A stretch of DNA of 64,000 nucleotides from NCBI GenBank assembly GCA_024278955.1, contig JAJRSE010000036.1, positions 1-64,000 of the forward strand, written 5' to 3'. This document shows, one piece after another, positions 1-9,086 of this stretch. The position numbers and the translations under genes were made by a program. The stretch is from Planctomycetota bacterium (GTDB taxonomy: Bacteria; Planctomycetota; Planctomycetia; Pirellulales; Lacipirellulaceae). Numbering within the stretch: position 1 is the first letter of the stretch; every line of letters starts with the position of its first letter. The notes under the pieces are model-generated. The model made no database searches. It was not told the DNA's origin and was given only the letters and a program-made list of their open reading frames with translations.

Positions 1-516
1 ACCGCCCCCCCCCCCCCCCCCCGAATGGGGTTTTGTCCCATGAGTAGGGGTCCCATGTTTTGGGACAAAATTCGGTGGTTTTGTCCCAAGAGATTTTCGA
101 TAAGTTCAAGAATCGTAAGGTTTTCTGCATAGCGACTGGGACAAAATTGGTGGAATTTAGGAATTTCGGTGCATCGAGTTGGGACAAAATTATTTGGTTA
201 TTCAGGACGACTTTTTAACGCCGATCTCGCTTAGGGCCGCCGAGTTGGTGTTGGTTCCAGTTCCCTCTAGGATTGGAAGTATTATCGTATTTCTGAGAGG
301 GGAATGCGACGGTTATTTTTGGCCGGCACTGCCTCACGAGAAAGGAGGTGACCACAGGGGGGACGCTGATGGGCGACCGTCCACCGGGACCCATATCGAT
401 TGAACATGAGAAGCTTGTCGATTTCAAACTCTTGGCAGCCCAATAGCCTCCTTGTCTGAACGGCGGTATAATTGCGGTTTCCACTTCCGAGAAACCAACC
501 ATTTGCGCCCGCCCCT
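1..516. repeat. Gene-poor edge with five TGGGACAAAA motifs
   Basis: No convincing protein gene is seen here. An 18-base poly-C run occupies 5-22. Five copies of a 10-base motif follow in both orientations: TTTTGTCCCA at 31-40 and 79-88, and TGGGACAAAA at 61-70, 137-146 and 180-189. The copies at 61-70 and 79-88 form a 10-bp stem with an 8-base loop, and 31-40 can pair with 61-70. A very strong Shine-Dalgarno-like string lies at 340-349 with no start codon at normal spacing. The rest, 190-516, shows nothing else. The function is unknown; regulatory binding sites or a dispersed repeat are both possible. Confidence 0.7.
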
Positions 517-1611
517 ATGCCTACTAAAAAAATCACCTCGCCCGACGATCCGGCCCTTGTTGAGCTGTGCCAAGCCCTTGCCGAGCTTGCCCGTGAACTT
601 GACGTCACCGACCAATGGCCTACCCAGCAGTTGCAGCTTTGCGCCGACTACGGCGTGTACGAGTGGTTTATCGCCCCTGAGTGGGGCGGACAGGGCTGGG
701 ATACCGAGGCCGTAGTGCGCGGGTATTTGGCACTCAGCAAGGCCTGTTTGACGACCACTTTTATTCTTACCCAGCGGACCGGTGCTTGCCGGCGGATTGC
801 TAGCTCTTCAAACCAATTGCTCAAAGAACGTTTGCTGCCCGACTTGGCCCAGGGGAATTCGTTTGCCACGGTAGGCATTTCCCATCTCACGACAAGCCGA
901 CGTCATCTGGCCCGACCGGTGTTGCGAGTCGAACGGACCGAAGGGGGGTTTGTGCTCGATGGTTTTAGCCCGTGGGTTACCGGCGCGACCGAAGCTCAGC
1001 ATGTGGTGATCGGTGCCACGCTGATGGTTGACGATCAGCCGACCGAAGAACAGCTGTTGCTCATGCTGCCGACCAACCGGCCCGGCGTGTCGGCTCTTGC
1101 GCCGGTACAGATGGTGGGTGTCACGGCTAGCCGGACGGGCGAGCTTCGGCTTGAGAATGTTTTTGTCGAAGACGAATGGGTGTTGGCCGGTCCTGTAGAG
1201 AACGTCATGTCTCTAGGTATCGGGGCGAGCAGCGGCGGACACGAAACTTCGACCCTTGCTTCAGGATTGGCAGCTGCGGCGCTCGACTTTTTGGCCAGCG
1301 AGGCCAAGCAGCGTCCCGACTTGGAAGCCCCCCTGGCCGCTTTGCAGAGGGAGCAAGTCGAGCTTCGCGAAGCTTTATTTGCGGTTGTCCATGGCGAACC
1401 TGGCTGCTCAAGCGAACAGCTTAGGCGGCAAGCGAACAGCCTGGCGCTGCGATCGTCGCAAGCGGCGTTGGCGGCCGCGAAAGGCACCGGCTATGTGCTG
1501 GGACATCCGACCGGCAGGTGGTGTCGCGAAGCGTTGTTTTTTCTTGTCTGGAGTTGCCCGCAACCGGTACTCTCGGCCAACCTTTGTGAGCTGGCCGGGA
1601 TTGCGGAGTGA
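517..1611 (+). CDS. Acyl-CoA dehydrogenase-like flavoprotein
   Basis: This 364-residue protein resembles the acyl-CoA dehydrogenase superfamily, FAD enzymes that oxidise acyl thioesters or related substrates. The N-terminal half has the typical helical segment with a YGVYEWFIAPEWGGQGW-like stretch, followed by a beta domain with a WVTGA motif near residue 160 and a C-terminal helical region. I chose the ATG at 517 because the upstream in-frame ATG at 472 adds a Pro-rich stretch unlike the family. No canonical catalytic glutamate was identified with confidence, so substrate and activity are open. The gene stands alone, followed by a repeat-rich gap. Confidence 0.65.
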   Translation: MPTKKITSPDDPALVELCQALAELARELDVTDQWPTQQLQLCADYGVYEWFIAPEWGGQGWDTEAVVRGYLALSKACLTTTFILTQRTGACRRIASSSNQLLKERLLPDLAQGNSFATVGISHLTTSRRHLARPVLRVERTEGGFVLDGFSPWVTGATEAQHVVIGATLMVDDQPTEEQLLLMLPTNRPGVSALAPVQMVGVTASRTGELRLENVFVEDEWVLAGPVENVMSLGIGASSGGHETSTLASGLAAAALDFLASEAKQRPDLEAPLAALQREQVELREALFAVVHGEPGCSSEQLRRQANSLALRSSQAALAAAKGTGYVLGHPTGRWCREALFFLVWSCPQPVLSANLCELAGIAE

Positions 1612-1620
1612 TCTTTTTCT

Positions 1621-2008
1621 GACCGCTGATGGACGCTAATTTTCGCTAATATTGGGGGACTCAACTACCACCGGCTGAAGCCGGTGGGCGCAGCACAAGA
1701 GGGAAGTCACCTCGAACTCCTCCCGTGCTGCGCACACCGACACGAGTCCAAGCAGAGGTTTCTCGCCAAAGCACCGTTCTGCGGACCCGTGTCGCTGCCA
1801 CCCAAAAACAAGAACACACAGAATACCACTTAGCCTTACGGAATCGTAATAACCTACCTCAAGAATTCGCCTAAAGACGAGGGTTTCAGACCCATTGCGA
1901 GAACAAAAAAGTTATGTGGAAGCGTTTCATCCTATCTGAATTCATAAACAGACCGTAAAATTCGCACCAAGCTTCATTAGCGAATTTTTTAGCGTCTATT
2001 AGCGGTTC
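1621..2008. repeat. Inverted-arm intergenic repeat element
   Basis: The 430-base gap between the dehydrogenase-like gene and cysC is bounded by two about 30-base arms in inverted orientation, 1621-1650 and 1976-2008. Both arms read, in one direction, as an (A)ACCGCT-AT-GACGCTAA-TTCGCTAAT pattern. Between them lies a perfect small palindrome and no plausible gene. A related 13-bp hairpin built from the same AACCGCTAATTT words lies at 18663-18692, so this is a dispersed family. A non-autonomous element or a transcription-end structure is possible. Confidence 0.6.
1668..1687. repeat. REP-like palindrome
   Basis: CCACCGGC and GCCGGTGG form a perfect 8-bp stem with a TGAA tetraloop. Short GC-rich hairpins of this kind are typical of REP sequences mobilised by RAYT (IS200/IS605-like) transposases. 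No RAYT gene is visible in the window, so the assignment rests on shape only. Confidence 0.55.
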
Positions 2009-2042
2009 AAAAAAACCTGACCAAGCCCTGAGAAACTTAACT

Positions 2043-2702
2043 ATGTCTGACCCGAATGATCCGATTGTTGTCTGGCACGAACAGGCGGTTACCCGTGCTG
2101 ATCGTGAAAAATTAAATAAGCACCGTGGCTGCGTGGTTTGGTTCACTGGCCTAAGCGGTTGTGGCAAAAGTACGGTTGCCAATTTGGTTGACTCGCAATT
2201 GCACGAGCGCGGCTTGCGGACCTATGTGCTGGATGGCGACAACGTGCGGCACGGGCTCAATGCGACTCCGCAGATGTTAGCTGAGCGTTATGGCGAAGAG
2301 TTTGGCAAGCGTTTTGGTCTGGGGTTTAGCCAGCAAGATCGCGAGGAAAATATCCGCCGCGTTGGGGCGGTTGCCAATTTGCTGTGCGACGCGGGGCTGA
2401 TCGTGCTGACGGCGTTTGTGAGCCCTTACGAGTCTGATCGCGATGCCGTGCGGGCAAGCATGGCCGAAGGCGATTTTATCGAAGTCTACGTGAATGCCTC
2501 GCTCGAGGTATGCGAATCACGTGATCCGAAAGGGCTCTACAAAAAAGCACGGGCGGGAGAAATTAGCAATTTCACGGGAATCGATGCCCCGTACGAGGCG
2601 CCTAAGAAGGCCGAACTGGTACTCGACGCGAGTGGCCAACAGCCGACTGAGCTTTCTGAGCTTGTCATCGCGAAACTTACGGAGCTTGGCAAGCTTAGCT
2701 AG
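2043..2702 (+). CDS. cysC: Adenylylsulfate (APS) kinase
   Basis: CysC phosphorylates adenosine 5'-phosphosulfate to PAPS, the sulfate donor for sulfotransferases and for assimilatory reduction. The 219-residue protein has the P-loop GLSGCGKST at 36-44, the [10 protein letters not shown] substrate motif at 64-73, the [11 protein letters not shown] helix and the [17 protein letters not shown] block near the C-terminus. Compared with the compact CysC of enterobacteria it carries about 17 extra residues between [10 protein letters not shown] and LGFSQQDR (roughly 74-92), next to the substrate site. No ATP sulfurylase gene is adjacent. It is not fused to CysN here. Confidence 0.93.
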   Translation: MSDPNDPIVVWHEQAVTRADREKLNKHRGCVVWFTGLSGCGKSTVANLVDSQLHERGLRTYVLDGDNVRHGLNATPQMLAERYGEEFGKRFGLGFSQQDREENIRRVGAVANLLCDAGLIVLTAFVSPYESDRDAVRASMAEGDFIEVYVNASLEVCESRDPKGLYKKARAGEISNFTGIDAPYEAPKKAELVLDASGQQPTELSELVIAKLTELGKLS

Positions 2703-2860
2703 TCTGAGCGGCATGTGCATGCAATGCTGTCATCCGAGCTGCTTCAAAGCCGCAATTTCTGCACGAACAAGAGCTCCTGTTGACCCGTAGTTGGTACCCG
2801 GGATAGATTGGCATTGGGGCGCTTGCCATCTTGCCGCGGCACATACACGGAGGTTTGGCG

Positions 2861-3274
2861 ATGATGTATTCTTCGACGCAAAAACCAGAGGGCCGAGTTC
2901 TAACTACGCAAGGTGGCAGTGGCCAAGGTGGTAACGGCTTGAAGATTGCCCAAAAAATGTCGACTGAGAACTCCTACGAAATGGACTCCTACGAAATCCC
3001 CTCTCTTTCCGATCAAGAACTGCCCAGCGCCGAGGAATCACCTGCTTTTGCCGGCACTCAAGCCGAAGCGTTAGCCGAGCGTATTTTGCATCGCATCGCG
3101 TCGCGACTGCCTTGTCGGGTGCGGAAGCTCCAGGTTTTTGTTACGGAGAACGAGGTTATTCTTGAAGGCGAGTGCAGCACGTATTACACCAAACAAATCG
3201 CGCAGCATACGGCGATGGGCGTTTTGGAATATGAGCAACTGGTAAATCACATCGTTGTCTGTGCGGCGAAGTAA
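2861..3274 (+). CDS. BON-domain-like protein
   Basis: A 137-residue protein whose C-terminal 70 residues resemble a BON domain: an alpha-beta module beginning AEALAERILHRIASRL and containing the V-I-L-E-G-E-C strand. BON domains bind phospholipids or other hydrophobic surfaces. The first 60 residues are polar and probably disordered. GGAGG at 2849-2853 is 7 bases before the ATG at 2861, which fixes the start and rules out the upstream TTG at 2831. No signal peptide is visible, so a cytoplasmic location is likely. Its partner is unknown. Confidence 0.6.
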   Translation: MMYSSTQKPEGRVLTTQGGSGQGGNGLKIAQKMSTENSYEMDSYEIPSLSDQELPSAEESPAFAGTQAEALAERILHRIASRLPCRVRKLQVFVTENEVILEGECSTYYTKQIAQHTAMGVLEYEQLVNHIVVCAAK

Positions 3275-3313
3275 TTGGCTGCTTGTTGCCAGCTTGAATT
3301 ATTGAAAGCTGTT

Positions 3314-4141
3314 CTAGTCGGAGAGAATTGCGAGCGCCTGCTGTCTGTCGGATGAGAGCCAGGGGTTGGCGGTGTTTGGCTTCCAGCGAGAATCAATTTC
3401 TTGAAGGGCACTTGCGGCATCTCGTTGTGCCTCGCGCGTGTGGTTTTGCGAAAGTTCTAGTCGTGCTCGAAGCAGGAGCCAGGAACTTTTCCAGCGAGAG
3501 CGGGCCAATCCGGCTTCGATATGCAGGGAAGCTTCTTTCGCTTCGCCGCAGTCGATAAGCGATTGGATCCATGCGCGACGGAGAACGATGCTTGGATTTC
3601 TCTGCATGGCTGCTTCGAGCGAGAGACGGGCGGCGTCGAGGCGGTCCAGTTTTGTTAGCGCACGCGATTCGCCTAGGAACCAATTGATATTCGGGCGAGA
3701 AGACGCAAGCGATTTTTTCCATGCCGACAAAGCTCGCTCCCATTGCAGTTGTTGTTCGTAGGTACGAGCGGACAATGCGTGGAAGGTAGCAGCTTGGTCG
3801 GCGCTGTCAGAAGCTGCAATGCCTTGTTGGCTTACTTCGAGGGTTTTGGCAAATCGATGCTGCTGAAAACTAGCGTGAGCCAAGCCGTGGAGTGCAGGCA
3901 GGTAAGCTGGCGATAATTTGAGGGCCGAGCGATAGTCTGCCACGGCTGACTCGGGCTTAGCGATGGCGCGATATTCGTCGCCGCGGCGGATGAATATCGC
4001 AACGGTGTTCTCGCCGGCTTCAATGCGTTTGGTGAGTGCTTCGACGACTTCGGAGGGGCTGTGATGGGCGTGGGCTGGCGGCGAAACTGCAAACGCGATA
4101 CCTACCGACCAGATTGCTTGAAGTAGGCGTTTTCTTCTCAT
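3314..4141 (-). CDS. Exported tetratricopeptide-repeat protein
   Basis: A 275-residue protein with a signal peptide (basic MRRKR, hydrophobic core, PAHA cleavage-like end near 26) and about five degenerate TPR helix pairs from residue 50 on. One of the clearest repeats contains ADYRSALKLSPAYLPALHGLAHA. TPRs mediate protein-protein contacts. Its ATG overlaps the TGA of the upstream metallophosphatase by four bases (ATGA), so the two are translationally coupled and may act together in the periplasm. Confidence 0.7.
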   Translation of the reverse strand: MRRKRLLQAIWSVGIAFAVSPPAHAHHSPSEVVEALTKRIEAGENTVAIFIRRGDEYRAIAKPESAVADYRSALKLSPAYLPALHGLAHASFQQHRFAKTLEVSQQGIAASDSADQAATFHALSARTYEQQLQWERALSAWKKSLASSRPNINWFLGESRALTKLDRLDAARLSLEAAMQRNPSIVLRRAWIQSLIDCGEAKEASLHIEAGLARSRWKSSWLLLRARLELSQNHTREAQRDAASALQEIDSRWKPNTANPWLSSDRQQALAILSD

Positions 4142-6192
4142 GGGAGGCCTCGGCGAATCGCGAGGTACTCGTAGCTTGCGGCGCTGTTTTCGCCCACCAA
4201 GATGCCGAACTTTCCTTCAGGCAAGGGCTGGTCAAGTTTGACATCGTACTCGACTTGGTTATTCAATTGGAATTTGAAAATGTTTTTTCGTGTTTCGATT
4301 TCAACTTTCACTTGTTCGCTAAAATCAATCTCGACCTCACGGCTGTCGAGGACCTCGGCTTCGCCCTCGTGGTAGCGAACCAACTCGGCTGTTGCCGTCT
4401 TGGCATTGAATCGATAGGCGTAGTAGTTTTGTTCGTTTTGGTGAGCAAAAACCACTCCTGCGACTGCGTCGGTGGAGAGAGAAATTTCTGTACGGATTTC
4501 GCTCATCAAGTCGTCGAAATTATCGTAGGTGGCAATCACCGATTTTTCGCCGGCTTTCACTGCGAGCAGCTTTTTTTGCTCTTCGCTCACTTGCTGGACA
4601 ACCACGGACTCGTCAGGGCCTTGAGCGAGGCTCCAGTTTTTCGGCAATTGGCCGAGGGCTTCGTCCTGCCAAGCCAAAACAAAGACGGTAAGAAGCGAAG
4701 GGTCGTTGGGCGGCTGCCATGGTTTTTCGAGATGGGTCACTTCGACCTTGCCTCGTTTAACGATGCTGAAAACGTCGCGCTCGACGTTATTTTTATTCAC
4801 CATGGTGCCGGTAAGTGTATCGCCCCTGATGTCGAGAATCACGGAACCATGTTCGACGAGAATCTCTCGCATGATCGGCATTGTGCCGCGACGGGTTAGT
4901 CCGGCACCGCCGTTGCCGGCGACAATCGCAACGGTGCCTTCGTTGGGATTCAGGCCTTGGCTTTTTCGGTAGGCACCGTCGTGGTCGGGATTGCCGTCGC
5001 CATCGTCGACAACGACCCCTTCGGCAACGGTGGGCGTGGCGTAGGCTCCGTCGATGAGCATGCTGCGTTCGTAGATGTGAGAATGGCCCGAAAGTACGAT
5101 GTCGACGCCACAGGATTCCAAGATGGGCATAAAGTGCGTTCGCATCTCGATGAGCTGTCGTTCGGCGTCGCTGTCGTGCGAACCCTTGGTGTAGGGCGGA
5201 TGATGCCAAAAGGCGATCAGCCATTCTTGCTGAGTTTCTTCTAAGTCGGCGATTAACCATTGGGCCATGGCGCCGCTCGGGGTCCGGTCGAGATCGTGCG
5301 AGTCGAGGCAGACGAAGTGAACGTCGGCAATATCGAAAGAATAGTAGGCCTCGGTTCCCGAAGGTAAGCCGCCCGCCTCGGCGGCTGTGGGCACAACGTA
5401 GGCATCGTAGTAGGGTCCGGTCCCGGAGGTTCCGCGGGAGGTTTTTCCTTCGTGGTTCCCCATCGAAGGCCAGCAAACTTTGTTGCGAAGTGTGGTTTGG
5501 TAGATATCGAAAAAATTGTTCTGAAACTGTTTGTCGGTTCCCTCGACGTAGGCCATATCGCCGACGTGAAGGTAAAGGTCCAGATCGCGTTTAGACTCTT
5601 GCGTGAATTCTTGCATCGCGAGGTGAACCTCTTTTTGGTCTTGTTCCCCGGTTCCTGAATCGCCGACAACCCAGATGCGAAGGTCGGCGTCGGTGCCTTG
5701 AGAGGGCGAAGTCACGAAGTAGTGATGTTTGTCTGCCCCGGCAAGTAGCTTCTTGCCGGCATAGACGCTGTAGTAGTAGCGAGTTGCTGGTTCGAGACCT
5801 TGGATGCGGGCTTCGTATTGGTAGGTGCTGGGTACGGTCGAAGGACTTTCGTCGTCGGCAGCGCGTTTGGCAGCGTCGGCTTTGGGCTCCTTGTACAGGC
5901 GCGTGATGTACTTGGGTGCCTGAACGTCGGCCGAAACGAGAAGTTGAATTGAGCCGCCGACAATCTGCCGGTTGAGAGCAGCGACCGACTTCCCGATTTT
6001 TACCGACGGCGCGGCTGGGCTGTTGGTACGCCAGACGACCACGATCGACTCGGGCGTGGCGCTCTGAAGGTATGGGCCGCGCGTCAGTTCAGGGCCTGCG
6101 GCTACTGCGGCGTTGGCCGAGATTGCTAGGCCAACGAAAAACACTAGTCCACACAATACCACTTGTTTTTTTGCAGGCAAACGAAAAAACAT
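4138..6192 (-). CDS. Secreted metallophosphoesterase (purple acid phosphatase type)
   Basis: A 684-residue exported protein with a signal peptide (cleavage near 33), an N-terminal fibronectin-like domain (about 34-160) as in purple acid phosphatases, and a calcineurin-like metallophosphoesterase domain with GDSGTG at 177-182, GDMAY at 211-215, GNHEG at 245-249 and a late SGHSHIYERS motif. These supply the dinuclear metal ligands. The last 150 or so residues form a beta-rich domain resembling the LamG/3-keto-disaccharide hydrolase fold, a possible sugar-binding module. AAGGAG lies 7 bases before the ATG. It is likely to release phosphate from extracellular phosphoesters; the exact substrate is unknown. 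It heads a two-gene unit with the TPR gene. Confidence 0.85.
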   Translation of the reverse strand: MFFRLPAKKQVVLCGLVFFVGLAISANAAVAAGPELTRGPYLQSATPESIVVVWRTNSPAAPSVKIGKSVAALNRQIVGGSIQLLVSADVQAPKYITRLYKEPKADAAKRAADDESPSTVPSTYQYEARIQGLEPATRYYYSVYAGKKLLAGADKHHYFVTSPSQGTDADLRIWVVGDSGTGEQDQKEVHLAMQEFTQESKRDLDLYLHVGDMAYVEGTDKQFQNNFFDIYQTTLRNKVCWPSMGNHEGKTSRGTSGTGPYYDAYVVPTAAEAGGLPSGTEAYYSFDIADVHFVCLDSHDLDRTPSGAMAQWLIADLEETQQEWLIAFWHHPPYTKGSHDSDAERQLIEMRTHFMPILESCGVDIVLSGHSHIYERSMLIDGAYATPTVAEGVVVDDGDGNPDHDGAYRKSQGLNPNEGTVAIVAGNGGAGLTRRGTMPIMREILVEHGSVILDIRGDTLTGTMVNKNNVERDVFSIVKRGKVEVTHLEKPWQPPNDPSLLTVFVLAWQDEALGQLPKNWSLAQGPDESVVVQQVSEEQKKLLAVKAGEKSVIATYDNFDDLMSEIRTEISLSTDAVAGVVFAHQNEQNYYAYRFNAKTATAELVRYHEGEAEVLDSREVEIDFSEQVKVEIETRKNIFKFQLNNQVEYDVKLDQPLPEGKFGILVGENSAASYEYLAIRRGLP

Positions 6193-6404
6193 TCACAACT
6201 CCTTAACAGTTGACCTACGCGATAGTTGAGTAACAACAACAAACGTAGCGTTTACGATCACAACAATCTAGTCTTTGCTAACCCTCAGGCGAAAGCGATA
6301 AATACGAAACTTGCTTTGACGAGGAAACTGGTTTAACCTAACGGGAGTTCCTTGAAACCTCCCCCTCAGCGCTGCTGAATCCCTCCCCTAGCTTGGAGAC
6401 GAGT

Positions 6405-7763
6405 ATGGCCCGCAAGCTCTCACGACGCAGTTTTCTTGATCAAAGCCTACGTGTTAGTACGGCTGTCGCGGCGAGCGCTGCGACTTCCTGGTACGTAAAT
6501 CCTCGCCCTGCTTTGGCGTCGAAATCAGCACTCGAGAAACTCAACATCGCCGCGATTGGTACCGGCAACCGGGCGGCGGCAAACATCGGCGGCTGCGCTA
6601 GCCAGAATATTATTGCGTTAGTAGATGTGGATACTAATTTCCTCGATAAGGCTGCTGCGAAATACTCGGGAGCTCGCAAGTACCGCGACTTCCGCGTCAT
6701 GCTTGAAAAGGAATCTGAGAAGATCGATGCGGTAATTGTCGGCACTCCCGACCATACGCACGCACCCGCGGCAGCGATGGCGATGCGAATGGGGAAGCAC
6801 ACCTACTGCGAGAAGCCACTTGCCCATACGGTTTACGAATCGCGTACCCTTACCGAGCTGGCTTCGAAGAACAAGCTGGTTACCCAGATGGGTACTCAGA
6901 TTCATGCCGGTGAAAATTATCGCCGGGTTGTTGAGATCGTCGAAAGCGGTGTGATCGGACCTGTTCGAGAAGCGCACGTATGGGTCGACGTCCACTACGA
7001 GGGCGGCGTGCTAACCACCAACACCCCAAAGCCCAAGCATGTGGACTGGGATCTATGGCTCGGTCCTGCGCCAAAACGCGAGTACTTTGAGAGCATCATC
7101 GAAGGCCAGCACCAAACGGTCCATCCATTCCACTGGCGTTGGTTCTGGGATTACGGCAGCGGCGGCCTTGGTGACTTGGCGTGCCACTACATGGACTTGG
7201 CACACTGGGCGCTAAAACTAAAACACCCTAACCGCATTTCCGCATCGGGACCCGCGCCTCATGCCGAAGCAACAACGGCAGGTATTGTGGTGAACTACGA
7301 TTACCCGGCCCGCGGCGACCTGCCCCCGGTAGAATTGACTTGGTACGATGGCGGAAAACAACCCGAGATTCTCTCGACCTTCGACATCAAGGACAAACAA
7401 GGGAATCCCATGAATTGGAAGAACGGCCAGCTATTCATTGGCGAAAAAGGAGCTCTGATTTCTAACTACAGCAGCCATATGCTGCTGCCGCAAAACAAAG
7501 CCGACCAGTTTACGGTGCCCGAACCTTATCTCGCGAAGTCGATTGGTCATCACAACGAGTGGATCGAGGCGATCAAAATCGGTGGGGCGACAACCTGCAA
7601 CTTCGACTATTCTGGCGCGTTAACCGAAGCGGTACTCTTGGGCGTGATTGCGTACCGCTGCGGCGAAACGATTGAATGGGATGCAAAGAACTTGCAAGCT
7701 ACGAATTCACCGAGGGCACAGGCTTTGCTGCATAAAGAATATCGCAAAGGTTGGACGCTTTAG
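6405..7763 (+). CDS. Gfo/Idh/MocA family oxidoreductase with Tat signal
   Basis: A 452-residue NAD(P)-dependent oxidoreductase of the Gfo/Idh/MocA family, typically acting on sugars or cyclitols. It starts with a Tat-type signal (SRRSFLDQ followed by an Ala-rich hydrophobic stretch), so the folded enzyme is probably exported. The Rossmann fold begins near residue 45 (LNIAAIGTGNRAAANI). The EKPLAHTVYE motif with its conserved Lys-Pro follows, and the substrate domain has the GGLGDLACHYMDLAHWAL block with the conserved histidine. I chose the ATG at 6405, preceded by GGAG at 6395-6398, over a TTG at 6393. It is divergent from the phosphatase gene. Such exported paralogues are abundant in planctomycetes. 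Confidence 0.88.
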   Translation: MARKLSRRSFLDQSLRVSTAVAASAATSWYVNPRPALASKSALEKLNIAAIGTGNRAAANIGGCASQNIIALVDVDTNFLDKAAAKYSGARKYRDFRVMLEKESEKIDAVIVGTPDHTHAPAAAMAMRMGKHTYCEKPLAHTVYESRTLTELASKNKLVTQMGTQIHAGENYRRVVEIVESGVIGPVREAHVWVDVHYEGGVLTTNTPKPKHVDWDLWLGPAPKREYFESIIEGQHQTVHPFHWRWFWDYGSGGLGDLACHYMDLAHWALKLKHPNRISASGPAPHAEATTAGIVVNYDYPARGDLPPVELTWYDGGKQPEILSTFDIKDKQGNPMNWKNGQLFIGEKGALISNYSSHMLLPQNKADQFTVPEPYLAKSIGHHNEWIEAIKIGGATTCNFDYSGALTEAVLLGVIAYRCGETIEWDAKNLQATNSPRAQALLHKEYRKGWTL

Positions 7764-7835
7764 CAGCCTACGTTTCTATCGAGCGTTCAGGGTTTTTATA
7801 GGGAGGCGGTTTCTCTATTCGTAGTGGCGTTACCG

Positions 7836-8888
7836 CTACCGCAAACATTCGAGTAGTTGATCGATCTTTGCTTCGAGCTGTTGTTGGCCGCTGAGGAATT
7901 GCAGCTCGACGCTGACGGCCCAAAGAGGGACTTGGCCAAGGGCCGTCTCATGAAACTTAACCAAATCTTTACGCGTGCAGATTGCTAAGTCGGTTTCGGT
8001 TGCCCAATCGGTGAGCGACTCGACGTCGGCTGCGGTGTAGCGATGGTGGTCGGCGAATTCTCGCCACTTAACGGGCTGGCAATCAAGCGTGGCAAGCGTG
8101 TGGCGGAAGCCTGCCGGGTTGCCGATGGCAGAGAAAGCGGCAACTTGTTTTCCGGTAAGCAGCGAGAGTGGCTGTTTTTCGCCGCAGGTGTTGATTAACT
8201 CGGCGGGACCATGCACGACTTCGCACCAAAGGGCTTCGGGGGCTAAGCGTGCGACTCGCTCTCGAACTTGGCAGCGTGCTTCGGCGTCGAGCATGTCGGC
8301 ACGACTTAGCACGACCACGTCGGCTCGAGCCAAGCCGGCGAGGGGTTCTCGTAGAGTGCCGCGCGGAAAGACGTGTTCAAAACCAAAGGGCTCGGTCGCG
8401 TCGAGCAGCACGATGTCTAAATCACGGGCGAGGCGGCGGTGCTGAAAGCCGTCGTCGAGGACGATCGATTCTGCTTGATGCAGTTCGATCGCCGCCTGAG
8501 CCGCCGCGACGCGGTCGCGGTTTTGCTGGTGGGGAACGCCGGGTAGCGCGAGTTGTAGCTCTAGGGCTTCGTCATTGATGCCGTCGGCAGATGCGCCGTA
8601 GCCTCGGCTGACAATCGCAACTCGGATGCCCTGATGGCTTTGGCGATTGGCGATCCACTGGACGAGGGGCGTTTTTCCGGTGCCTCCGAGGGTGAGGTTT
8701 CCTACGCTAAGGACTGGAACTTTGACGCGATGAATCGCAACGCGGCGGTGGTTGTAGCGGTAGTTTCTTAGCTGCATGGCCCAGCGGTAGGGAAATTCGG
8801 CGATTCTTAGCAGCCCTCGCAGGGCCGTGGCTGCTAGTCCGGTTTGGCGACCGCTGATGAGTTCGCGAAATTCTGAGGGGCTTAACAT
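7836..8888 (-). CDS. lpxK: Tetraacyldisaccharide 4'-kinase
   Basis: LpxK phosphorylates the 4' position of the lipid A disaccharide at the inner membrane, so lipopolysaccharide is expected in this cell. The 350-residue protein carries the P-loop-like VGNLTLGGTGKTPLVQW motif and the SRGYGA and DDGFQHRRLARDLDIVLLDA blocks that define the family. An upstream in-frame ATG at 9020 would add 44 unlike residues, so I place the start at 8888 (MLSPSEFRELISG). The neighbouring large gene at 9087 is divergent. Confidence 0.9.
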   Translation of the reverse strand: MLSPSEFRELISGRQTGLAATALRGLLRIAEFPYRWAMQLRNYRYNHRRVAIHRVKVPVLSVGNLTLGGTGKTPLVQWIANRQSHQGIRVAIVSRGYGASADGINDEALELQLALPGVPHQQNRDRVAAAQAAIELHQAESIVLDDGFQHRRLARDLDIVLLDATEPFGFEHVFPRGTLREPLAGLARADVVVLSRADMLDAEARCQVRERVARLAPEALWCEVVHGPAELINTCGEKQPLSLLTGKQVAAFSAIGNPAGFRHTLATLDCQPVKWREFADHHRYTAADVESLTDWATETDLAICTRKDLVKFHETALGQVPLWAVSVELQFLSGQQQLEAKIDQLLECLR

Positions 8889-9086
8889 GCTATCAATAAA
8901 CGCCGAAGTGGGAGATAAGGCACGATTTTCCGGAAAAACGCAGTTACCACCACCCCAGGTGGAACATATTTGCTGGAAGAGACGTCTACTATCTGGGCGA
9001 GGTCTCCTATAATGGAGCAACGGGGCTGGAATGACGATTCCCCTAGCCCCAGTTCCTAGCCCCTAACTCCTTTCAATTTCTTTGCT

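Noticed and set aside
5-22. Poly-C run as a phase-variable tract
   Set aside because: It is at the window edge and not inside or before a gene, so an assembly or edge effect cannot be excluded.
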